From: Candidatus Amarobacillus elongatus
GTDB taxonomy: Bacteria > Chloroflexota > Dehalococcoidia > Tepidiformales > Tepidiformaceae
Assembly (NCBI GenBank): GCA_016703545.1
Contig: JADJBX010000006.1
Coordinates: 1-64,000 of the forward strand
Direction of reading: 5' to 3'
DNA: 64,000 bases
A program made the translations under genes and the position numbers. The first letter of the stretch is position 1, and every line of letters starts with the position of its first letter. The notes under the pieces were generated by a model that did not search any database, was not told the origin of the DNA, and was given only the letters and a program-made list of their open reading frames with translations. Shown here one piece after another: positions 17,493 through 26,347 of this stretch.

Positions 17493-19351
17493 ATGAAAGT
17501 CTCGCCGCGTTTGTTGGCGCTGCTCCTGGCGATGGGCGCCTTCGGCGCCGGCGCACTCGCCGTCGCCTGGCTGTTGGACGACGCCGGCGATGCCCCGCCG
17601 CCCGCGGCCGGCAGCCCCACCACCGCCGCCACGGCCATGCCGTCGCCAACGAGCGCCGTTACCGGGTGCCCCGTCGCCGCGGCCGTCTGCGACTTCGCCG
17701 ACCGCGTTCAGCGCGAGTTCCGCGACGGCGATCCGCGCACGCTGGTGTCACCGAAGAGCCAGTACGCGGCGGAGCCCTCCGGCATCACGACGGCGGCGGG
17801 CCAGGTCCTGCGCGGGCCCACGGCGCCTCGCGTGATCGCCATCGGCTGCCCGCTCACGGGCGCCGGCACGGGAGCAAGCTGCGACGAGGCGTTCTCGGTG
17901 GTGCTCACGGCGGCCGCCGTGGGCGACGAACTCGCGCCGAACGCCCGCGCGCTGCTTGGCTTCACCCGCGACGGCGACGCGCTCCCCGTACTCACGCGCC
18001 TCGTGATGCTCCCGCCGTTCGAGGCGGTGGTCACCGGCGGCGACGTGCCCCGCTGTGACCTGCGGGCCTGCCAGAGTTCGCGGCCTGCGCGGGCACGCGT
18101 TTCGCCCCCTATCGCACCGGTCCCGTGGTCCCGCTCACGCCGACGCCCACACCCCACCCGCAACCGGGGACGGACCCGCTTCAAGGCGCGGAGAGCGTGG
18201 TGCTCCAGCCGGGTGAGCCCGTCGGCCTCGGCTACGGGAGCGTCGGGTACACATCGGTGGGCTGTTACGCCTGCGGCCGTCCGCGCATTCCCAACCTCTT
18301 CCGCACCTACCGGGACAGCGCCGGGCAGCTTCACACCGACGACCTCCTGGGCCCCCTCCTGGCCTCGACGGGCGGGTATCCGAACAGCATCGCGGCCGAC
18401 TGGGAGCGCGGCCATTTCGTCGTCCTGGTCTGCGCGCGGGGCTACTGCGGGGGCGAAGGCGATCCCTCCGCCGATGGACTCTCCCGCGTGTTCCGTTCCC
18501 GCGACGGCGGCATCACCTGGCGGGAGGAGCCGGCGACGGGATTGGAGCCGGGCTCGTTCCTCGGCGGCTTCGCCAACGGCGAGGTCATCGCCACGGCGGC
18601 TCGCCGGCGCGGCGCCGAGTACATCGAATCCCACTTCCTGTGGCCATCGTTGATGCCGCTGGCGGCGCCCGCGACGGCCGGCCCGGCGGCCCCCATCCCC
18701 GGCCGCGATGGCGCCCTCGCCTGGCGCGCCTTCGATGTCGGCGGCGCGCTCTACGACCAGTCCGGCGCGCTGCTCCTCCCGGGCTCCCCCGGCCGGTACC
18801 TTGCCTCGGTGTTGGCGATCGGCCCGTCGTGGCTGGCGCAGTACGTGCCCGCGGGTGCCGCGGGCGAAACGGCCGCCGTGTTCGATGGCACGGGACGGTT
18901 GGTGCGCGCCCTCACGGGGTTGTCGTTCTTCGACCTCCGGGGGCAGCTCCCATCCGGCCAGCTCGTCGCGAACGTGGAGCTCGCGAACCCCCCGGCCCCG
19001 CCGGGCGCCTCGGCGTGCAAGCAGCAGCAGCCCGTGTACGCCGCGCTCGTGAACTGGGGAACGACAGGGACCGTCCACCCCATCGCCGAGTTCGCGACGT
19101 GCGAGCCGAACCAGGGGCACACGTTCGTGAACGCGATCGTGGCGCGCGAGGTGGTGCGGGTGGCCACCGGCGCCGACTGCCTCAACGTGCGCGCCGAGCC
19201 CGCCACCACCGCGGCCGCGCACGGCTGCTTCGCCGACGGCGTGCTGCTCTACCGCCGGTTCGAAGGCGTCACGCCCGCGGCCGGCTGGATTGCCGTCGTT
19301 ACGCCCGGTGGCGAAAGCGGCTGGGTGAACGAGAGCTTCGTCACCCGCTGA
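17493..19351 (+). pseudogene. Secreted SH3b-domain protein, frameshifted
   Basis: The first frame (ATG 17493) gives an N-terminal membrane or signal segment (LLALLLAMGAFGAGALAVAWLL), a Ser/Thr/Ala/Pro linker and a domain of about 130 residues. It loses frame near 18060. The second frame continues to 19351 with a Pro/Thr linker (PLTPTPTPHP), a beta-propeller-like region with sialidase-type FRSRDGGITWREE, and a C-terminal bacterial SH3 domain (DCLNVRAEP, GWVNESFV). Adding one C at about 18059 joins them (RCDPAGLPEFAACAG) into about 619 residues. SH3b domains usually bind cell-wall peptides. Function otherwise unknown. Confidence 0.72.
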
Positions 19352-19417
19352 GCCCCCTTCTCATTCCCCCGCCCAACCGCCAGACTTCGCCCACATCCAG
19401 AGCGGGCGAGGCGAACC

Positions 19418-20521
19418 ATGGCGGACAGGATCCGGGTCGGTATTGTCGGGGCGACGGTCACGCAGGGCGGCAGCGGCTGGGGGGCGAACGCGCACGTCCC
19501 CGCCCTCCGCGCGCTCCCTGAATTCGAACTCAAGGCCGTGTGCACGGCGCACCGCGAGACCGCCGAGGCATCGCGTGAGGCGTTCGGCGCGGAGCTCGCC
19601 TTCCACGACATCAACGACATGGTCGCGCACCCGGAGATCGACCTCGTCGCTGTGTGCGTGCGCGTGCCGGGGCATTTCGCCCTCGCGAAGCCGGCCCTCG
19701 AGGCGGGCAAGGACACCTTCTGCGAGTGGCCCCTCGGCGCGAACCTGGCGGAGGCCGAGGAGCTCGCCGCCATGGCCCGTGCGCGCGGCCTTCGCACCCT
19801 CGTCGGCCTCCAGGGCCGCTCCGACCCCGTCATCGCCTACGCTCGCGAACTCGTGGCCGAGGGGTACATCGGCGACGTGCTCGCCGCGCACCTCACGAGC
19901 ATCGCGCCGGCGATCATCGAACGCGGGCCCGGGCGCATCTGGCAGGCGGAGCGCGCGGCGGGCGCGAACACCCTCACCATCCAGGGCGGCCACGCCATCG
20001 ACGACCTCTGCTACATCGCCGGGGAGTTCGCCACCGTCTCCGCGCGGCTGGCCACGAAGGTCCCGGAATGGCGGCTCGAAGGCAGCGGCGAGCGCGTCCC
20101 CGTGACGTCGCCCGACAGCATCATCGTCGCCGGGCAGCTCGTGAACGGGGCCGAGGCCGCGGTCCACATCGCCACCGTCCCCCGCAACGCCAGCGGCACG
20201 CGCCTCGAAATCTTCGGCAGCGAAGGCGCCCTCGCGGTGCGGCCATCCGGGTCGCTGAGCATCGGGCCGAACGCGCTGTTCGGGGCGCGGGGCGGCGCGC
20301 GCATGGAGGAGATGCCGGTGCCGGAGCGCTTCACGCTCATCCCCGAAGGCGCGCCCGCGGGTTCGCCGCGGAACGTCGCGCAGGCGTACGCCGCGCTCGC
20401 CGAAGGGGCGCGCCGGGGTACCGGCTTCGCGCCATCGTTCGATGACGCCGTCGTGCGTCACCGCCTCCTCGACGCCATCGAACGCTCGTCGGCCGAAGGA
20501 CGGGCAATCGCGCTGGGATAG
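19418..20521 (+). CDS. Gfo/Idh/MocA-family oxidoreductase (Gal80-like)
   Basis: 367 residues. N-terminal Rossmann fold (VGIVGATVTQGGSGWGANAHVPALRAL), then the family site CEWPLGANLAEAEEL, a variant of the usual C-x-K-P motif and like the WPLG of fungal Gal80 relatives. The expected lysine is replaced by tryptophan, so the catalytic mode differs from glucose-fructose oxidoreductase. C-terminal alpha/beta domain has GGHAIDDLCYIAGEF with the usual histidine. Substrate unknown, probably a sugar-derived compound. A repeat element starts right after its stop. Confidence 0.85.
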   Translation: MADRIRVGIVGATVTQGGSGWGANAHVPALRALPEFELKAVCTAHRETAEASREAFGAELAFHDINDMVAHPEIDLVAVCVRVPGHFALAKPALEAGKDTFCEWPLGANLAEAEELAAMARARGLRTLVGLQGRSDPVIAYARELVAEGYIGDVLAAHLTSIAPAIIERGPGRIWQAERAAGANTLTIQGGHAIDDLCYIAGEFATVSARLATKVPEWRLEGSGERVPVTSPDSIIVAGQLVNGAEAAVHIATVPRNASGTRLEIFGSEGALAVRPSGSLSIGPNALFGARGGARMEEMPVPERFTLIPEGAPAGSPRNVAQAYAALAEGARRGTGFAPSFDDAVVRHRLLDAIERSSAEGRAIALG

Positions 20522-20523
20522 TA

Positions 20524-20594
20524 AGAGAAAGGAGAAAGGAGAAAGGAGAAAGGGTGCGTGGCAGTCGGCGACGCACCGGGAACCGGGAACTCGT
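20524..20594 (+). repeat. Interspersed repeat, copy 1 (purine tract plus GGGAACC module)
   Basis: Four tandem GAGAAAGG-like units run into AAGGGTGCG, followed by a GC-rich spacer with a GTGCGT/ACGCAC inverted pair and then GGGAACCGGGAACTCG. It starts just behind the stop codon of the oxidoreductase gene. The same modules return at several other places in the window. Confidence 0.7.
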
Positions 20595-20656
20595 ACTGCG
20601 GTAAACACACATTTTTTCCGCCGGTCCCGTAGGCTGTCCGGCGGAGGGATGAACCC

Positions 20657-21460
20657 ATGGCTACCGTGGAATCGCACTATGGCGAGACGAGCGCGGCGGC
20701 GCGCGTGCTGGCCGCAGCCGCCGCCGCCGGCATCACCGAGATCACGCCCCAGAGCCTCGCTCCCGCCGACCAGTTCCATACCGGCGGCATCGTCGCGACG
20801 CGGGAACTCGCCGCCTTCGCCGGCATCCAGCCCGGGGAGCGCGTGCTCGACGTGGGCTCCGGCCTGGGCGGGCCGTCGCGTATCCTCGCCGCCGAGTTCG
20901 GCGCCGACGTCACCGGTATCGACCTCACGCCCGCCTTCGTCGAAGACGCCACCGCGCTCACCGTCCGCTGCGGGCTGACCGATCGCGTCCGCTTCGAACT
21001 GGGAAGCGCGCTCGACATGCCCTTCGCGGACGGCGCCTTCGATGTGGTCTGGACGCAGCACGCGGTCATGAACATCGAGGACCGCGCCACCCTGTACCGG
21101 GAGTGCGCGCGCGTTCTCCGGCCCGGCGGCCGGCTGGTATTCCACGACATCCTCGCGGGGGACGGCCGCGCGCTGGACTTCCCGGTGCCGTGGGCGGTCG
21201 ACGCGGGCATCAGCTTCATCTACACGGAGGCGGAGACGAAGGCGTTCCTCGCCGGCGCGGGCCTCGAACTGGTGGAGTGGCGCGACGAAACGGAGGCCGC
21301 GATCGCCGTTGGCCTCCCCCCGGCGCCGCCCCCGGGCGTGATCCCGTTCGGCCTCATGGTCGTCCTGGGCCCGGACCTCCCCAACCGCATCGAAAACCTC
21401 GCCAGGGCCGGCCGCGATGGGCGGGTCAGGGTCGTGAGGGCGCTGTATCGGAAGAGATAA
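20657..21460 (+). CDS. Class I SAM-dependent methyltransferase
   Basis: 267 residues. SAM motif I VLDVGSGLGGPSR (about 68-80), acidic residue GIDLTP, motif with ALDMPFADGAFDVVWTQHAVMNI and post-motif RVLRPGGRLVFHDI. The overall style, including QFHTGG and DVGSGLGGPSR, resembles glycine-sarcosine or dimethylglycine N-methyltransferases and tocopherol-type enzymes, but the substrate is not certain. Start ATG 20657 after GGAGGG. Stands alone between two copies of the same repeat family. Confidence 0.85.
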   Translation: MATVESHYGETSAAARVLAAAAAAGITEITPQSLAPADQFHTGGIVATRELAAFAGIQPGERVLDVGSGLGGPSRILAAEFGADVTGIDLTPAFVEDATALTVRCGLTDRVRFELGSALDMPFADGAFDVVWTQHAVMNIEDRATLYRECARVLRPGGRLVFHDILAGDGRALDFPVPWAVDAGISFIYTEAETKAFLAGAGLELVEWRDETEAAIAVGLPPAPPPGVIPFGLMVVLGPDLPNRIENLARAGRDGRVRVVRALYRKR

Positions 21461-21552
21461 GAGAAAGGGGGAAGGAGAAAAGGGTGGGCGCGGGCGGAGA
21501 GGCGGTTCGCGACGGGGCCCTGGGAACTCGTCAATGGGAACCGGGAACTGCG
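21460..21552 (+). repeat. Interspersed repeat, copy 2
   Basis: AGAGATAAGAGAAAGG, then GAAGGAGAAAAGGGTG, a GC-rich spacer, GGGAACTCGTC and GGGAACCGGGAACTGCG. The stop codon TAA of the methyltransferase is part of the purine tract. Same order of modules as copy 1. Confidence 0.7.
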
Positions 21553-21591
21553 AACGGCCGGCGGCGCGAGCAGCGCCGCCGGCTGTTCGCC

Positions 21592-23016
21592 CTAGCTCAG
21601 CGATGCGACGCCGGGGCGGTAGGCGCCGTCGCGCGAGCTCGCGAGGCGCTGCTGGAACGTTCGCGCCCAATCGGCCGAGGTGTGCACGGCGACGCGCGCG
21701 CGCAGCCGCCCCATGCGGTGGCGCCGCTCGGCCTCCGGCATCGAGAGCGCGCGCAGGATCGCGGCGCCCATGCCCTGCACGTCGTACGGGTTCACGAGCA
21801 CCGCGTCGGTGAGCTGTTCGGCGGCGCCGGCGAATTCGCTCAGCACGAGCACGCCCCCGCCCTCGTAGCGCGACGCCACGAACTCCTTGCAGACCAGGTT
21901 CATGCCGTCGCGCAGCGGCGTCACGAGCATGACGTCGGCCGCGCGGTAGAGCGCGCACAGCTCCGTCATCGTTAGCGACCCGTAGGCCGCCCGCACCGGC
22001 GCCGCCGCAATCGACCCGTAGCGGCTGTTGATCCGCCCCACGAGTTCGTCCGTCTGGCTGCGCAGCCGTTCGTACGCGGCCACGTTCTCGCGCGATGGCA
22101 CCGACGCCTGGAACATCAGCACCCGGTCCGGGTCCAGCTCGCCGGACGCGAACAGCGACTCCAGCGCGAGCAGCCGCCGAGGGATGCCCTTCGTGTAATC
22201 CAGCCGGTCGACGCCGACGAGGATGGAGCGGCCCCCGGCCTCGGCGCGGATCTGGGCAGCGCGCGCCTCGACCTCCGGGCTGGACGCGAGGTCGTGCCAC
22301 GCCCGCGGGTCGATGCCGATCGGGTCGACGATGACCTCCGCCGTCGCCAGCCGCCAGGTGCGCGTGTGGGGGTCCGTCCCCGGCGCGGCCGGCGTCGATG
22401 TCGCGGTCTCACGGAAGTTCGCCGCGTATTCCTTCGTCTGGAACCCGACGACGTCCGCGCCCAGCAGCCCGTCGATCATCTGCGGCCCCCAGGGGAAGGC
22501 GCGGAACACCTCCGGTGGCGGGAACGGCACGTGGAGGAAGAACCCGATGCGCGCGCCCGGCAGCCGCTCCCGCACCAGCGCCGGCACGAGCGCGAGCTGG
22601 TAATCGTGCACCCAGACGAGGTCGCCCGGCGTGTAGGCGGCCACCACCGCGTCGGCGTACTTGCGGTTCACGTGTTCGTACATCTCCCAGCCGCGCAGTT
22701 CGAAGGGGAGGTCGGCGAGGCGGCTGTGGAGCATCGGCCAGAGTGCGCCGTTCGAGAGCTCGTCGTAGAAGCCGAGCACTTCGTCGGCGTCGAGGAACAC
22801 GGGGTCGCAGCCGAATTCGTCCAGCCGCGCGGCGATGGAGGCATCGAACCCCTCCGCGACGTGCCCGGTCCAGCCGATCCAGCGGTCGTGCTCGGGTCGG
22901 TGAACGGCGGAGAGCCCGGAGGCGACACCGCCCGGCGCACGCTTCACGGCGAGCTTGCCGTCGCACCAGGAGACGGTGACCGGCAGCCGGTTCGAAACCT
23001 GGAGGAGGCGGGTCAT
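21592..23016 (-). CDS. otsA: Alpha,alpha-trehalose-phosphate synthase (GT20)
   Basis: 474 residues, normal for OtsA. Makes trehalose-6-phosphate from a nucleotide-glucose and glucose-6-phosphate. Seen: SNRLPVTV and PGGVASGL at the N-terminus, VWVHDYQLALVPALVR, GFFLHVPFPPPEVFR, the sugar-phosphate loop VGVDRLDYTKGIP, and the donor-binding TPLRDGMNLVCKEFVA with EFAGAAEQL. No otsB phosphatase follows in the window. Its start overlaps the stop of the 23013 gene by four bases (ATGA), so the two are co-translated. Likely osmotic or desiccation stress protection. Confidence 0.95.
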   Translation of the reverse strand: MTRLLQVSNRLPVTVSWCDGKLAVKRAPGGVASGLSAVHRPEHDRWIGWTGHVAEGFDASIAARLDEFGCDPVFLDADEVLGFYDELSNGALWPMLHSRLADLPFELRGWEMYEHVNRKYADAVVAAYTPGDLVWVHDYQLALVPALVRERLPGARIGFFLHVPFPPPEVFRAFPWGPQMIDGLLGADVVGFQTKEYAANFRETATSTPAAPGTDPHTRTWRLATAEVIVDPIGIDPRAWHDLASSPEVEARAAQIRAEAGGRSILVGVDRLDYTKGIPRRLLALESLFASGELDPDRVLMFQASVPSRENVAAYERLRSQTDELVGRINSRYGSIAAAPVRAAYGSLTMTELCALYRAADVMLVTPLRDGMNLVCKEFVASRYEGGGVLVLSEFAGAAEQLTDAVLVNPYDVQGMGAAILRALSMPEAERRHRMGRLRARVAVHTSADWARTFQQRLASSRDGAYRPGVASLS

Positions 23017-23474
23017 CGGGCCACCCCGGCCGCGCTCACCGCCGCGCGCGGGCCAAGGAGCCCGTGCAGCCGGTTCAGGTGCATCGCCATGCGGATCTCC
23101 AGCAGGATCGCGCGCTCGGTTACATCGACGACGCGGTCGATGGTGCCGCCCGTGCCCGCGGAGGCCGCCGCCAGGATCTGGTCGATGGAAGCGACGAGCT
23201 GCTCGTGCTCATCCAGCTGGCGGCTCACCGCGCCGGGCTCCGATGGCCGGTCCAGCAGCGGCGATGACGGCGACTCCGCCACGGCGACGTGCGCGAGCAG
23301 CAGCGCCCGCGCGCCCGTCACTTCGCGATGGAACGCGGCCAGCCAGCTGTCCGCGTCATCGGCGTTCCAGGGCAGTTCGCGGGCACGGCGCATCGCCTCC
23401 CAGGCGGCGAACAGCGCCCCCGCACCTGCTTCATCGATGGACGGGGAGATGGGAGAGGTAGACGAAAAGACCAT
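23013..23474 (-). CDS. Helical protein upstream of otsA, weakly hemerythrin-like
   Basis: 153 residues from ATG 23474, with a strong AAGGAGGG ribosome site. Four amphipathic helices can be read, with histidines in WLAAFHREVTGARALLLAH, an EHEQLVASIDQIL helix and a last MAMHLNRLH helix. The spacing recalls hemerythrin-type four-helix bundles but does not give a clean HHE set, so metal binding is not claimed. It overlaps otsA by four bases, so it probably acts with trehalose synthesis or its control. Confidence 0.55.
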   Translation of the reverse strand: MVFSSTSPISPSIDEAGAGALFAAWEAMRRARELPWNADDADSWLAAFHREVTGARALLLAHVAVAESPSSPLLDRPSEPGAVSRQLDEHEQLVASIDQILAAASAGTGGTIDRVVDVTERAILLEIRMAMHLNRLHGLLGPRAAVSAAGVAR

Positions 23475-24070
23475 GGTGAACCCTCCTTCTGCCTGTGCGG
23501 CAGCGGTCGGCGAATGGATCCGGGGGCGCGGAGTGGGGTCAGGCCGGGGGCACGCCATCGTGCGCGGCGCGGGGAGCCCTGCGCGGCCTGGCCAGGCGCA
23601 GCACTACCCGGGGCACGCCGCGGCTCGGCTTCGCCCGGACTGTCATCGAATGCGTTCCGTCCATACGCGACCTCGCTGGGGCACGCCTGCGCGCGCCCGG
23701 GAGGAGGCCAACGGCCTCCGACTGTCTACGGAGTTAGCTGACGGGTTCGGCGTCGGATTCGCCTATGCGCTCGTGCGCAATACACCCCATGGGAAGCCCG
23801 GTTCCGGTTCGCGCCGTACGTCTTTGACGTGACGCGTGCCCGGCTTCCGTCGTCCCTTGCTGGTTCCCCCGTTCCCGGCTGGCGCCGGAATTCGACAGAC
23901 GCAATCTAACATCGCGCGAGTGTTCCGCACCCTAACCTTTGTAATGGGCGCGCAAAATATGCATTGCAAACCTATCGCACGGCCGCCGCGCACTTTCGCC
24001 CTCCGTGGCGGACCGCACACTCCCTGAACGTCTCCCGCGCACACTCGCGCGCGTGCTCTATGCTGATTCG
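23475..24070. other. Divergent intergenic region, no gene seen
   Basis: About 600 bases between the otsA unit and the MFS gene. Frames here have poor codon pattern and no homology that I recognise. A fragment of the GGGAACC repeat family lies near 23862-23878 (minus strand), and an AT-richer stretch at 23905-23970 may hold the MFS promoter. Confidence 0.45.
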
Positions 24071-25375
24071 ATGGCCGCTCAGCACGAAGGCATGGCCCCG
24101 CCGCGCGCGGGTGGGTGGCGAGCCGCGTTCTCCTCGCTCGACCACCAGCAGTTCCGATGGCTCTACGGGAGCAACCTCGCGTTCTTCTTCGCGATGAACG
24201 GGCAGTTCGTCGTGCGTTCCATCCTCGCCCACGACCTCACCGGCAACGCCACCTCGCTCGGGCTTGTGAACCTCATGGTCGCGCTGCCCATGCTGATCAT
24301 CTCCCCCTTCGGAGGCGTCGTCGCCGACCGCTTCGAACGGCGCAAGCTGATCATGATCGGCCAGGCCACGCTGCTCGTGAACGAACTCATCATCTTCACG
24401 CTGCTCGTCACGGGGCTGCTCGAATTCTGGCACCTGCTCGTGGTCGTGTTCATCCTCGGCTGCACGTTCCCGTTCGTGATGCCCGCACGGCAATCGATCG
24501 TCGCGAACATCGTCGGGCGCGAGGGGCTGCCGAACGCGATGGCACTGCAGATGGGCGGCATGAACGCGGCCCGCGTCGCCGCCCCCGTGACGGCCGGCCT
24601 CATCGTCGCTTTCGCCGGCATCCGCTGGATGTACCTCATCGCGACGGTGCTGTACTGCGTCGCGCTCTTCTCCATGACACGCGTGCACAAGTCGCCGCCG
24701 CCGCCGCGCGACGAGACGGTATCGCCCCTGGGCGAGCTCGCGGTGGGCTTCCGCTACGTCGCGAAGACGCCGCCCGTGCGCGCGCTCATGCTGCTGTCGA
24801 TCGTGCCCATCATGTTCGCGATGCCGTTCCAGACGCTGCTCGTGGTCTTCGCCGAGGACGTCTGGAAGGTGGGCGAAGACGGCTTTGGCGTGCTGCAGGC
24901 GTTCGCGGGCATCGGCGGCATCCTCGGCTCGATCTTCGTCGCCTGGCACGGCGGGGAACGTCACCACCTGCGGATGATGGTCGCCAGCCTGTTCGCGTTC
25001 GCGGGGACGCTGTTCCTGTTCGCGCTCTCGCCCTGGTTCCTGCTGGCACTGCCGCTCGTGCTGCTCACGGATGTCTGCGCCAGCGTGTTCAACACCGTGA
25101 ACTCCACGGCCGTGAACATGATCATCCCCGACGCCGTCCGCGGCCGGGTGATGAGCCTGATGATGATGAGCTTCGGCCTCACCCCGCTGGGCACGATGCC
25201 CGTGAGCGCGGCGGCCGATGCCTGGGGCGCGCCCGCCGCCGTCGCCGGCTCGGCCGTGGCCATGGCCATCATCTCGGTGCTGATGCTCGTCGCGTTCCGC
25301 TCCCTGCGCGATGTCGAACGCGCCACCGCCGCCTCCCACGACGGCCTCTCGCCGTTCGCCGCGGGTGCGAAGTAG
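24071..25375 (+). CDS. MFS transporter, EntS-like (MFS_3)
   Basis: 434 residues from ATG 24071; a GTG at 24005 is also in frame and neither has a clear ribosome site. About 11-12 hydrophobic segments are visible. The A-motif loop between helices 2 and 3 is GGVVADRFERRKLIM, and ARQSIVANIVGREGLPNAMALQMGGMNAARVAAP is typical of the EntS/MefA-like exporters. Substrate unknown; relatives export siderophores, macrolides or lipids. No biosynthetic genes lie nearby. Confidence 0.85.
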   Translation: MAAQHEGMAPPRAGGWRAAFSSLDHQQFRWLYGSNLAFFFAMNGQFVVRSILAHDLTGNATSLGLVNLMVALPMLIISPFGGVVADRFERRKLIMIGQATLLVNELIIFTLLVTGLLEFWHLLVVVFILGCTFPFVMPARQSIVANIVGREGLPNAMALQMGGMNAARVAAPVTAGLIVAFAGIRWMYLIATVLYCVALFSMTRVHKSPPPPRDETVSPLGELAVGFRYVAKTPPVRALMLLSIVPIMFAMPFQTLLVVFAEDVWKVGEDGFGVLQAFAGIGGILGSIFVAWHGGERHHLRMMVASLFAFAGTLFLFALSPWFLLALPLVLLTDVCASVFNTVNSTAVNMIIPDAVRGRVMSLMMMSFGLTPLGTMPVSAAADAWGAPAAVAGSAVAMAIISVLMLVAFRSLRDVERATAASHDGLSPFAAGAK

Positions 25376-25393
25376 CGCCCGAGGGCGGTCATG

Positions 25394-25436
25394 AACGAAA
25401 CAGGGGCGAAGCCGCGTCGGCTTCGCCCCTTTCGTT
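25394..25436. terminator. Bidirectional terminator between MFS and hydrolase genes
   Basis: GGGGCGAAGCC / GGCTTCGCCCC around GCGTC, extended by AACGAAA / TTTCGTT with a two-base bulge. About 18 paired bases between convergent stops, with T-runs on both strands. Confidence 0.82.
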
Positions 25437-25455
25437 CGCCCACCGGGAACGGGAT

Positions 25456-26292
25456 TCAGCGCGCGGCGGCCATCTCGCGGAAGCGCCGCACCAGCGTCGC
25501 CTGCGTCACGACGCCGTGATCGAGGAAGTCGCCGAGGACGGTGATGAAGGTGTCCGGGTCCTCCTGGTGGATCCCGTGGCTGACGCGGCTGAGGACGTGG
25601 ATGGTCGCGTTCCCGAGCCGCGGATAGTCGCGCAGGTTCGCGAGGAGAAGGCCGTCGGCGGCGCCTGCCACCAGCAGCGTCGGGACCATGATCTCTTCCA
25701 GCCGGTCGCCCCGGCGGGAGGTGACGAGGGCATCCCACGAGTCGTTGTAATGCCCGTCCGAGACGGAGAGCGCGCGGTCGACGGCGGCCGCGATCGTCTC
25801 CGGGTTCGGGCGGGCGGTCGTCGCCAGCCGTTCGCGCAGGAGGGTCTCGCGGTCCCGCGCGCGCCGCAGGGCGAGCCCGCGTTCGCGCTGGGCGGCCGCG
25901 CCGGGGACGCTCACGTCCACGCCATCGGCGGGCGCCGGCGCGACGAGGACCAGCTTCTCGAGCCGGCTGGCGTAGCGGATGCCGAGCTCCATGCCGATGA
26001 CGCCGCCCATGCTGTGCCCGACATAAATGAAGCGTTCCAGCCCCAGGTGGTCGGCCATGCCGATCACGTCGTCGGCGTACTGCTCGATGCTGTAGCCGTC
26101 CGCGGTGTGCTCGCTGTCGCCGGCGCCACGGCAGTCCATGACGATGGCGCGGTACCCCTTCGCCGCGAACGCCGGCGCGACGACGTCCCAGCTGTCGTGC
26201 GACCCCGTGTAGCCGTGGTGGAAGAGGATGGCGGGCCCGGTGCCCTGTTCGGCGTAGTACAGGCTCGCGCCGTTGATGTTCGCGTGCGGCAT
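25456..26292 (-). CDS. Alpha/beta-fold hydrolase
   Basis: 278 residues. Oxyanion-side HHGYTGSHDSW, nucleophile elbow GHSMGG (serine about 95), aspartate region VAGAADGLL and the catalytic histidine in VSHGIHQEDP. The arrangement is that of epoxide-hydrolase/haloperoxidase-like esterases. Substrate unknown. Start ATG 26292 with a GAGG upstream (reverse strand). Single gene between a shared terminator and the serine-hydrolase-like gene. Confidence 0.88.
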   Translation of the reverse strand: MPHANINGASLYYAEQGTGPAILFHHGYTGSHDSWDVVAPAFAAKGYRAIVMDCRGAGDSEHTADGYSIEQYADDVIGMADHLGLERFIYVGHSMGGVIGMELGIRYASRLEKLVLVAPAPADGVDVSVPGAAAQRERGLALRRARDRETLLRERLATTARPNPETIAAAVDRALSVSDGHYNDSWDALVTSRRGDRLEEIMVPTLLVAGAADGLLLANLRDYPRLGNATIHVLSRVSHGIHQEDPDTFITVLGDFLDHGVVTQATLVRRFREMAAAR

Positions 26293-26347
26293 GGTTCACC
26301 TCGATGGAAGTGAACGCGATTCTACGCGCTGCGCGAGCGGCCGGGGG

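Noticed and set aside
19361..22300. Open frame of 979 residues on the minus strand
   Set aside because: Covers three real genes and two repeat copies; Arg/Gly/Pro-rich shadow.
23972..26313. Long frames of more than 700 residues on both strands
   Set aside because: Shadows of the MFS and hydrolase genes, both well supported.
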